Source: CAZWTD01 sp964637345 (GTDB taxonomy: Bacteria > Patescibacteriota > Patescibacteriia > HK-STAS-PATE-3). From it: DNA of 24,921 nucleotides. This document shows, piece after piece, positions 7,293 to 13,850 of the stretch. Each line of letters begins with the position of its first letter. The stretch's first letter is position 1. The translations under genes and the position numbers were made by a program. The stretch is taken from assembly GCA_964637345.1 (NCBI GenBank), contig CAZWTD010000018.1:1-24921 (forward strand), in the 5' to 3' direction. The notes below the pieces were generated by a model. It was not told the DNA's origin, did no database searches, and saw nothing but the letters and a program-made list of their open reading frames with translations.

Positions 7293-7751
7293 CTATGAAG
7301 CTGTTGGAGGTGGCGGAACCGCGGGCACCGGCTGCGAAGACTCAATGTCTTTAAAAATGGCACCCAGCACGCCGTTCACAAACTTTCCTGATGATTCGCC
7401 GCCAAACCCTTTCGCCAGTTCAATGGCCTCGTTAATCGCAACTTTCGGCGGAATGTCCGGGGCGTATTTCAATTCAATTATGCCGATACGAAGGATATTG
7501 CGATCGACAATGGTAATCTGTTCAAGCGGCCACTCCGGAGCATATTTCGTAATGAGGGCATCAATCTCATCGCGATGCTTCTCAACTCCCTCAACGAGGC
7601 TGATCGAAAAACCTGAGTCATGAAAGTCGGGAGCGAACTCTTTCAAATTCTGTCGGACAAGATCGGAAAGTCGACCGACTTGGCGTCCAGTGAAATCCCA
7701 CTCATAGAGCGTCTGCATCGCAATCGTTCGAGCGAGATGGCGGTTCGACAT
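7293..7751 (-). CDS. nusB: Transcription antitermination factor NusB
   Basis: A 152-residue RNA-binding protein that, with NusE (S10), binds boxA of rRNA leaders and keeps RNA polymerase from terminating. The start MSNRHLARTIAMQTLYEWDF is the typical NusB N-terminus, so ATG at 7751 is preferred over a reading that extends to 7823 and overlaps rpmF. Diagnostic segments are LVEGVEKHRDEID, IVDRNILRIGIIEL, and KVAINEAIELAKGFG followed by SGKFVNGVLGAI. A short proline-rich tail of about ten residues is extra. It follows rpmF by 19 bases. No Shine-Dalgarno is visible. Confidence 0.96.
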   Translation of the reverse strand: MSNRHLARTIAMQTLYEWDFTGRQVGRLSDLVRQNLKEFAPDFHDSGFSISLVEGVEKHRDEIDALITKYAPEWPLEQITIVDRNILRIGIIELKYAPDIPPKVAINEAIELAKGFGGESSGKFVNGVLGAIFKDIESSQPVPAVPPPPTAS

Positions 7752-7770
7752 GAGGTTTAGTCGGTTGAGC

Positions 7771-8004
7771 CTAGGCTTCCGAGGCGTCGGACTTTGCTTT
7801 GGCCTTCTTCGTTTTTCGATCAAGAGCCGAAGTCAGCTTCAAGACCTGCCGACCGCGGTAATATCCGCAATTCTGGCAAACCCGATGCGGGAGAACCGGC
7901 TTCCGGCAATGACTACAGGTTGTCAGCGCTTTATGCTTTAACGCAAAGTGCGCGGCGCGGCGGCGTTTTGAACTCTTCGTGCGTTTCTTGGCGGGAAGTC
8001 CCAT
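7771..8004 (-). CDS. rpmF: Ribosomal protein bL32
   Basis: A 77-residue 50S protein. The N-terminus (MGLPAKKRTKSSKRRRAAH) is the standard basic bL32 start, with Gly-Leu where many have Ala-Val. Four cysteines (30, 33, 43, 46) in CSHC and CQNC form a zinc ribbon, so this is the zinc-binding form. The C-terminal ~20 residues are a lysine- and serine-rich tail. It is first gene of the minus run rpmF-nusB-rnc-DUF456-ROK, behind the promoter at 8038-8066. Confidence 0.97.
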   Translation of the reverse strand: MGLPAKKRTKSSKRRRAAHFALKHKALTTCSHCRKPVLPHRVCQNCGYYRGRQVLKLTSALDRKTKKAKAKSDASEA

Positions 8005-8037
8005 GGCAATCGATCAATCAACGGTAAAATCAGTTGC

Positions 8038-8066
8038 ACCATACCAGAACGAATCTGATTTGGCAA
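8038..8066 (-). promoter_or_regulatory. Promoter of the rpmF-nusB-rnc run
   Basis: On the minus strand, -35 TTGCCA (8061-8066), a 17-bp spacer and -10 TATGGT (8038-8043), with TGG just before the -10 as an extended element. The predicted start is about 26 bases before rpmF. Confidence 0.75.
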
Positions 8067-8103
8067 TGGGCCAAAGCAATAACCCAATGACGTGTGTTCA
8101 ACG

Positions 8104-8119
8104 CCCAATCGAAATTGGG
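8104..8119 (-). terminator. Hairpin after gyrA without U-tract
   Basis: On the minus strand CCCAAT-TTCG-ATTGGG forms a 6-bp stem with a UUCG loop 27 bases past the gyrA stop. No T-run follows, so it may be a weak or factor-dependent stop, or a 3'-end stabiliser. Confidence 0.4.
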
Positions 8120-8146
8120 AATTCGTCATTGAAATTTGGAAATTCG

Positions 8147-10618
8147 CTAAACGAAGGTCACGCTCGCGACCGTATCAGTCTCCTCGGAGAGCCGCATGAT
8201 TCGGACGCCCTGGGTATCACGGCCGAGAACAGAAACCGTCTTCAGAGGAAGGCGGATGACCTGGCCTTTGGCAGACATGCAGATCACGTCATTCTGCTCG
8301 AGTTTCGCGTTGACAATGAAGGCGGCAACAATCTCGCCGGTTTTCGTCGTGACATGGGCTGTGCGAATTCCGCTCCCGCCCCGGCCTTGGACTTTATAGA
8401 GTTTCAGGGGTGTCCGCTTTCCATATCCTTTTGACATCACAACGAGGAGCTCCTCATTCGCGAGCGACTTGCCTTCGGGAATGACATCCATTCCAGCGAG
8501 CGTGTCGCCCTTCTTCAGTCGGATCCCACGAACGCCGGCCGCATTCCGGCCCATCGGACGAACGCCGGCTTCTTTAAACCGAATCGACTGACCGTTCGTT
8601 GAAACGATAATAATGTCGTCTTGGCCGGTTGAAGGACGCGTCCACTCAAGGCCGTCGCCGTCATTCAGCTTAATCGCGATTAGGCCGGATCGGCGGACGC
8701 TCGTGAACTGCTCAATGTCCACCTTCTTCACAAGACCCTGCCGCGTCACCATGACGAGGTATTTGAAATTCTTCAGGTCATCGACCGAAATAACATCACT
8801 AATACGCTCTCCGGCGCGAAGCTGTAGGAAGTTCACAATCGCCTGGCCCTTCGCTGTCCGGGAAGCGACCGGAACGTCGTAGGCCTTCAATTGGAAGGCT
8901 CGACCTGTCGTCGTGAAAAAGAGGAGATCTGCGTGCGTCATCGTCGAGAAGAACTGCTGAACGAGATCCTCTTCTTTTGTCGTAAGGCCGATCACGCCCT
9001 TCCCGCCCCGGCTCTGTGTCTTAAAGGCATCGGGGGCGACTCGCTTAATGTACCCATCGCGGGTCAACATCACGATCGTCGCCTCGTTCGGGATAAGATC
9101 TTCCTGGGTAAAGGACCCGACGGCCTGCGGAATAATCGTGGTCTTCCGCTCGTCGCCGAAGCGATCCTTCAGGGCGGCGAGCTCATCCTTAATAATGCCG
9201 AGAAGTTTCTTCGCCGACTTGAGGATGCTTTCGAGCTCGGCGATGAGCTTCATTTTTTCCTTATACTCATCCTCAATTTTCTGACGCTCGAGGTTTGCCA
9301 GTTGCGAAAGCTTCATCTCGAGAATCGCGACTGCCTGAAGTTCAGAAAGCTTGAAGCGCTTCATGAGGTTGACCTTTGCTTCTTCGCGATCTTTCGATTT
9401 CTTGATCGTCGCGATGACCGCATCAAGGTGAGAGAGCGCTATTCGCAAACCCTCAAGAATATGGACTCGCTTCTTCGCAACGTCGAGATCAAATTCAGTC
9501 CGACGGCGAACGACTTCTTTGCGATGCTTCAGGTACTCTTCAAGAAAAGCCTTCAAGGTGAGAATCCGCGGCTGGATTCCGTCGACGAGCGCGAGCATAT
9601 TAAAGTGGAACGCCGTCTGGAGTTGACTCAACTGAAAGAGACGGTTCAGCACTTTTTTCGGATAGGCATCCTTCTTCAGCTCAATGACAACGCGAATGCC
9701 GTCCTTATCCGACTCGTCGCGCAGATCGCGAATGCCGTCGATCCGCTTTTCCTGAACAAGTTCGGCAATGTCTTTGAGGAGCTGAGCTTTATTGACTTGG
9801 TAGGGCAGTTCAGTGACAAGAATCCGGAAGGCGCCATTCGACTCTTCGACGATTTCCGTTTTCGCGCGAGTCACAACGCTTCCCCGCCCGGTCGCGTAGG
9901 CCTGCTTTAGTGCATCGATATCATAGAGCAAACCGCCGGTCGGGAAGTCCGGGCCTTTTACGAACTCCATGAGATCTTCAACAGTCGCGTCTGGATGATC
10001 GATGAGATGAACAACGCCGTCGATCAGCTCGGTGAGATTATGCGGCGGAATACTCGTCGCCATTCCAACAGCAATTCCGACCGTTCCATTCAAGAGAAGA
10101 TTCGGCAGCGCCGCCGGAAGAACTTTCGGCTCTTGGTGTGAACCGTCGTAGTTCGGGAGAAAATCAACAGTCGCTTTCTCAATGTCCGTCAGGAGCTCGC
10201 TTGAGATGCGCGCAAGGCGGGCTTCCGTATACCGCATGGCAGCCGCGGAGTCTCCGTCGACCGAGCCGAAGTTGCCCTGACCGTCGACGAGCGGATAACG
10301 CATCGCAAAATGCTGAGCGAGACGAACGAGCGTATCGTACACCGCTACGTCACCATGGGGATGATATTTTCCGAGCACTTCACCGACAACGGTCGCGGAC
10401 TTCCGGTACTTCGATCCTGGACGAAGGCCAATGTCCCACATGGCGTAGAGAATCCTGCGGTGGACTGGCTTTAAACCATCGCGCACATCAGGAAGCGCCC
10501 GCGCGACAATAACCGACATCGCATAGTCGAGGTAGGACTCTTCCATTTCATCGACAATACGTCGGGGCTGGATCTGCCCGAGCGCAAACTGTTTTTCAGG
10601 GCGTCGTGGTGAGGCCAT
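8147..10618 (-). CDS. gyrA: DNA gyrase subunit A
   Basis: An 823-residue type IIA topoisomerase subunit that breaks and rejoins DNA to introduce negative supercoils together with GyrB. The catalytic tyrosine is Tyr130 in AAMRYTEARL. Near the start are YAMSVIVARALPDVRDGLKP and HRRILYAM. The C-terminal beta-pinwheel (about 500-823) includes QSRGGKGV, a close match to the GyrA box, which argues for gyrase rather than topoisomerase IV. In the quinolone-determining segment YHPHGDVAVYDT, the residue equal to E. coli Ser83 is Val91, while Asp95 (E. coli Asp87) is kept. It starts 2 bases after the one-helix membrane gene, so it is the last gene of a three-gene minus unit. Confidence 0.98.
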   Translation of the reverse strand: MASPRRPEKQFALGQIQPRRIVDEMEESYLDYAMSVIVARALPDVRDGLKPVHRRILYAMWDIGLRPGSKYRKSATVVGEVLGKYHPHGDVAVYDTLVRLAQHFAMRYPLVDGQGNFGSVDGDSAAAMRYTEARLARISSELLTDIEKATVDFLPNYDGSHQEPKVLPAALPNLLLNGTVGIAVGMATSIPPHNLTELIDGVVHLIDHPDATVEDLMEFVKGPDFPTGGLLYDIDALKQAYATGRGSVVTRAKTEIVEESNGAFRILVTELPYQVNKAQLLKDIAELVQEKRIDGIRDLRDESDKDGIRVVIELKKDAYPKKVLNRLFQLSQLQTAFHFNMLALVDGIQPRILTLKAFLEEYLKHRKEVVRRRTEFDLDVAKKRVHILEGLRIALSHLDAVIATIKKSKDREEAKVNLMKRFKLSELQAVAILEMKLSQLANLERQKIEDEYKEKMKLIAELESILKSAKKLLGIIKDELAALKDRFGDERKTTIIPQAVGSFTQEDLIPNEATIVMLTRDGYIKRVAPDAFKTQSRGGKGVIGLTTKEEDLVQQFFSTMTHADLLFFTTTGRAFQLKAYDVPVASRTAKGQAIVNFLQLRAGERISDVISVDDLKNFKYLVMVTRQGLVKKVDIEQFTSVRRSGLIAIKLNDGDGLEWTRPSTGQDDIIIVSTNGQSIRFKEAGVRPMGRNAAGVRGIRLKKGDTLAGMDVIPEGKSLANEELLVVMSKGYGKRTPLKLYKVQGRGGSGIRTAHVTTKTGEIVAAFIVNAKLEQNDVICMSAKGQVIRLPLKTVSVLGRDTQGVRIMRLSEETDTVASVTFV

Positions 10619-10620
10619 AG

Positions 10621-10962
10621 CTAGGGAATTCGAAAAGTTCCAGAATCAGTCACATTCACATTCGGAAATACCCGTCGTTCTAAATCATCAATTTGCTCAT
10701 TCGTGAGCGAGGTATTCGTTTCCGACGAATCATCTTTCTGAAAGACACCCAGCACCTCCTCCTTGATCCGCGTAAAAAGGGAATCTTCGCCTTGGGCGCT
10801 TCGTCCGAGATTCATTCCAACAACCGCGACCCATATTACAACAATCGCCAGTGTAGACCCCAAAACAAGCCAGGTGAGCGTCCGACGCGACGCCGGCAGG
10901 GGCGCAACCGGACGTGTCGGCCGAGGTGGATTCGCTCGTCTCTGGCGAGGGGCGGAAGTCAT
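10621..10962 (-). CDS. Small single-helix membrane protein upstream of gyrA
   Basis: A 113-residue protein I cannot assign to a family. Residues 1-28 are basic and proline-rich, about 29-52 form one membrane helix (LTWLVLGSTLAIVVIWVAVV), and the remainder is an acidic tail. A cytoplasmic N-terminus with an outside tail is expected from the positive-inside rule. Its ATG shares a base with the stop of the upstream gene (TAATG), so translation is coupled, and gyrA starts 2 bases later. Tight linkage implies co-expression with gyrA but no functional link is shown. Confidence 0.75.
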   Translation of the reverse strand: MTSAPRQRRANPPRPTRPVAPLPASRRTLTWLVLGSTLAIVVIWVAVVGMNLGRSAQGEDSLFTRIKEEVLGVFQKDDSSETNTSLTNEQIDDLERRVFPNVNVTDSGTFRIP

Positions 10963-11582
10963 TATGGTTGAAGGATGACGAGCTTCGTTTCATCTTGCGG
11001 AAGATCTTTCTTCACGATCTTCAGCTTTTCAAGTGTTTCCGGCGTCAAACCAATCTCCTTTGAAAACTTTGCGACTGGATCAAGTTCCTGCTTCAAACCA
11101 TTTTGGTGGAAATACATCGGAATCACAATCCGAGGCTCGATTTCGCCAATAAGGGCGACTGCTTTTTTCGCGTCGAGGACATCGTGCCCCCCGACCGGAA
11201 GGCAGAGGATATCAACTCCCTCCAGGCGATCAAGTTGTCCTTCGGTTAATACCACAGAGAGGTCGCCAAGATGAGCAAGAGTGATCCCCTCGCTCTCTAA
11301 CACATATACAGTTGTTTTCCGCGGAGGCGTTCCATGATGCACCGCATGACCCCAAATGAAAACTCCCTTGGCTTCGTATTCGCCAGGACCAGAGACGACA
11401 AAGGGATCGCCGCCAACCGTCGCAACTGCACCATGCGACGGACGATCGCTCGTCGACAATACAAGGTCAGCGCTCGGCCGGGCCAGCTTTAATCCGGTCG
11501 AAGCGTCGTACGGGTCAATGAGAACGTTACGATCCTGAGTTCCGATCCGGAAACAGGCGAGTCCGTGCCAGGTAATCAACAT
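10962..11582 (-). CDS. Metallo-beta-lactamase-fold protein with degenerate metal site
   Basis: A 206-residue protein resembling the short metal-dependent hydrolases of the UPF0173/UlaG-like branch: MLITWHGLACFRI, LIDPYD, LAHLGDL (His104, Asp107), LCLPVGG and VIPMYFHQNG. The HxHxDH loop that should follow VLVT reads VLSTSDRPSH, so two of the three metal-binding His and the Asp are lost and only His50 remains. The fold seems preserved but hydrolase activity is doubtful; a structural or binding role is possible. It is first gene of the unit leading to gyrA. No Shine-Dalgarno is seen before ATG 11582; a T-rich stretch lies there. Confidence 0.78.
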   Translation of the reverse strand: MLITWHGLACFRIGTQDRNVLIDPYDASTGLKLARPSADLVLSTSDRPSHGAVATVGGDPFVVSGPGEYEAKGVFIWGHAVHHGTPPRKTTVYVLESEGITLAHLGDLSVVLTEGQLDRLEGVDILCLPVGGHDVLDAKKAVALIGEIEPRIVIPMYFHQNGLKQELDPVAKFSKEIGLTPETLEKLKIVKKDLPQDETKLVILQP

Positions 11583-11605
11583 AAAAAAGAGAGATACAGA
11601 GAACG

Positions 11606-11638
11606 AAAAACTGTTCCGAGTTTATCAAAAAACTCGGA
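11606..11638 (-). terminator. Rho-independent terminator
   Basis: TCCGAGTTT (11615-11623) and AAACTCGGA (11630-11638) form a perfect 9-bp stem with a 6-base loop. Read on the minus strand, ACAG and then TTTTT follow. It ends the 11669-12415 gene and separates it from the gyrA unit. Confidence 0.75.
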
Positions 11639-11668
11639 GTTCGTAAACCCCCCTCGTCGACAACTTCC

Positions 11669-12415
11669 TTACCCGATCTCGAGATCCTCTGGCTCCTTTA
11701 CCGGGCCCTGGTCGGACTCGGCCAGCGACGTCTTGTCCGGACCTGCGTTTGGCGCGATAAGCGCCTGATCAGATCCCGAGCCTTCAACGCTGGATGACCC
11801 GGTTCCGATCGGAACCGTGAAATCCCGGTACCCGGCCGTCGGTTGAGCTTCGGAATGTGCTGATGGGCTGGTAGGCGACGCGGGCTGTTGGCGCACGCGA
11901 TCCCGATCAGCTTGCGCTTCAGAAACGACTTCGCCTTTCCGCAGCGTTCGAATGGTTTTCAGCCGTTGGGTGAGGGGAGCGTTCGATCGAACGTTGGACA
12001 GCATCGCGCGGCGCAAACGCAGTTTTGCCCGAAGCGCCTCCTTGGCTGATTCCAAAGATTGACCCTCGTCGCTTGCTTGAGACTGCATGTGAGAAACAAA
12101 GGATTTTGGACTCACTCGAGCCAGACTTGATCTCATGCGGACCGCGCCATACGACTCTAGCTCAACGCCAGACTTTAAGGTGCTTCGAACCGCATCAAAC
12201 ACATGCCGCGCCCGCTCCGACGATAAGGAACCGCGCCCCTTAACAACGGCATTGAGCACGCTCTTTGGATTCGCAATTCCGCGTTGACGAAGCTCGGCAA
12301 CGAATTTCGGATCTTGAAAAAGACGAGAAAAGGCCTCGGTCGGAAGCGCTCCGCCTCCACCAACAACTCCACTCTTTAAGGCATCTCGGATTTTTGACCC
12401 CTGAATTTCTGACAT
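11669..12415 (-). CDS. Unrecognised protein with disordered C-terminal half
   Basis: A 248-residue protein with no domain I recognise. Residues 1-155 look helical and basic, with segments such as FSRLFQDPKFVAELRQRGI and LRAKLRLRRAMLSNVRS. Residues about 165-248 are rich in Ser, Pro, Gln, Glu and Gly and look disordered and acidic. No cysteine, signal peptide or membrane helix is present. ATG at 12415 lies 8 bases after a perfect TATAAT, so the transcript is probably leaderless. It stands alone between that promoter and its own terminator, and is divergent from rpsA. A consensus promoter suggests strong expression. Confidence 0.72.
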   Translation of the reverse strand: MSEIQGSKIRDALKSGVVGGGGALPTEAFSRLFQDPKFVAELRQRGIANPKSVLNAVVKGRGSLSSERARHVFDAVRSTLKSGVELESYGAVRMRSSLARVSPKSFVSHMQSQASDEGQSLESAKEALRAKLRLRRAMLSNVRSNAPLTQRLKTIRTLRKGEVVSEAQADRDRVRQQPASPTSPSAHSEAQPTAGYRDFTVPIGTGSSSVEGSGSDQALIAPNAGPDKTSLAESDQGPVKEPEDLEIG

Positions 12416-12423
12416 TCATCTAT

Positions 12424-12452
12424 ATTATATGAATTTTTCACCATTTTGTCAA
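12424..12452 (-). promoter_or_regulatory. Perfect consensus sigma-70 promoter
   Basis: On the minus strand TTGACA (12447-12452), 17-bp spacer, TATAAT (12424-12429). Both hexamers match consensus exactly. The expected start is at or within a base or two of ATG 12415. Confidence 0.9.
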
Positions 12453-12470
12453 TAAATTCAACGATTACCC

Positions 12471-12499
12471 TTGTCAAAAAAAGCTCCTTCAAGTACAAT
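12471..12499 (+). promoter_or_regulatory. rpsA promoter
   Basis: TTGTCA (12471-12476), 17-bp spacer, TACAAT (12494-12499). The transcription start is expected near 12506, giving an rpsA leader of about 100 bases. Confidence 0.85.
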
Positions 12500-12505
12500 G
12501 CCGGG

Positions 12506-12606
12506 CACTGCCTAATTGATATCTTCCCGGGATTTACCCGCCCTTGAGCGGGCTTAGGCGCCGGGAACTCTCGTTACTCGCGAGGGTTAGGAAGAGAAGG
12601 AATGAT
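12506..12606 (+). promoter_or_regulatory. Structured rpsA leader with RBS
   Basis: The leader holds two hairpins (CCCGC/GCGGG, 12537-12552; ACTCTCG/CGAGGGT with one G-U pair, 12567-12587) and the Shine-Dalgarno AAGGA (12597-12601). The second hairpin ends ten bases before the RBS. Autoregulation of S1 through its leader is known in E. coli; applying that here is inference. A two-codon reading (ATG ATA TGA, 12602-12610) overlaps the true start. Confidence 0.45.
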
Positions 12607-13848
12607 ATGAACACGGTGACCAACTCGCCCGTGGATGTTCAGGCGTCCGCAATGGGCGCACTCTTAGCCGCCGAAGACCGCCAACCGAAGCTCCCGAAGG
12701 TCGGCGATTTAATCGAGGGAAAAATTCTCAGCGTCTCGAAAAGCGAGGTGCATGTCGATATCGACGGGATTACGACCGGCGTTGTCCGCGGCCGTGAACT
12801 TTTTGATGAATCCGGCGACTCTGCCAACTTAAAAATCGGCGACGTCGCACAGGCGACTGTTCTTGAGCTTGAAAATGAGAACGGCGAAATGGAACTCAGC
12901 TTCCGAACCGCCGGACACCAAAAGGCGTGGGGCGAACTTCAACGTCTCTTTGAATCAAAAATGGCCCTGGATGTTCCGATCGTCGAAGCGAACCGCGGTG
13001 GTCTTATGGTCCGCGTCGGCCGCGTTGAAGGCTTCCTCCCTGTTTCCCAACTCACAACGGAACACTACCCGCGCGTTGAAGGCGGCGAGAAATCAAAGAT
13101 TCTCGAAAAGCTTCAAAGCTACGTTGGCCAAAGCTTCAAAGTCAAACTCCTTGATGTGAATGAAGCGGAAGACAAGCTCATTGTTTCCGAAAAGGCTGCT
13201 TGGGAAGAAAAGCATCGCGAAAAACTCGACAAGTACCACGTTGGCGAAACGGTCAGCGGGAAGGTAACGGGCGTTGTCGACTTCGGCGCTTTCGTTGAAT
13301 TCGATGAAGGACTTGAGGGTCTCGTCCATATCTCCGAGCTCGCCTGGCAGCGTGTCGAAGACCCCCACGATATTGTGAAGGTCGGGGATGATGTGGTGGC
13401 GAAGATTATCGGAATTGAGGGAAGTAAGATTTCCCTCTCGATGAAACAGCTCACCGAGGATCCCTGGATCCGCGCCGTCGAGAAATATCATGTCGGCCAG
13501 GAAGTTGAAGGGCGAGTGACAAAACTCAACCCCTTTGGTGCTTTTGTTGAGCTTGATCCGGATATTCATGGCCTCGCCCATATCTCCGAACTCTCGAAGA
13601 AGTCGATTACCCACCCGGGCGACATCCTCAAGATCAATGAAAGCTACGCCTTCACAATTCTCTCAATTGAACCGCGCACCCACCGACTTGGGCTCACGCT
13701 TCGAAAAGCCGGCGAAGGCGAAAAAGAAGACGGCGCTGCACCAGAAGCATCCCAAAAGGAAGATGCGGACCAAGTTGCGCCTGAAACGGTTGAGACCCCG
13801 AAGCCAGACGAAGAACGCGAATCAGCTTCTACCAACGAACCTGCCTAA
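12607..13848 (+). CDS. rpsA: Ribosomal protein bS1 (four S1 domains)
   Basis: A 413-residue RNA-binding protein of the 30S subunit that helps load mRNA. Four S1 beta-barrels are visible: about 31-100 (VGDLIEGKILSVSKSEVHVD), 113-195 (divergent), 212-282 (ETVSGKVTGVVDFGAFVEF) and 297-370 (EVEGRVTKLNPFGAFVEL). An acidic, Glu- and Pro-rich tail closes the protein. E. coli S1 has six domains; four is common in other phyla. ATG at 12607 is set by the RBS five bases upstream; a longer reading from 12544 runs through the leader hairpins and is rejected. ftsH follows after 2 bases, so the two are likely co-transcribed. Confidence 0.93.
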   Translation: MNTVTNSPVDVQASAMGALLAAEDRQPKLPKVGDLIEGKILSVSKSEVHVDIDGITTGVVRGRELFDESGDSANLKIGDVAQATVLELENENGEMELSFRTAGHQKAWGELQRLFESKMALDVPIVEANRGGLMVRVGRVEGFLPVSQLTTEHYPRVEGGEKSKILEKLQSYVGQSFKVKLLDVNEAEDKLIVSEKAAWEEKHREKLDKYHVGETVSGKVTGVVDFGAFVEFDEGLEGLVHISELAWQRVEDPHDIVKVGDDVVAKIIGIEGSKISLSMKQLTEDPWIRAVEKYHVGQEVEGRVTKLNPFGAFVELDPDIHGLAHISELSKKSITHPGDILKINESYAFTILSIEPRTHRLGLTLRKAGEGEKEDGAAPEASQKEDADQVAPETVETPKPDEERESASTNEPA

Positions 13849-13850
13849 CT

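Noticed and set aside
8891..9910. Plus-strand reading of 339 codons opposite gyrA
   Set aside because: It lies wholly within gyrA in antisense and has no recognisable domain.
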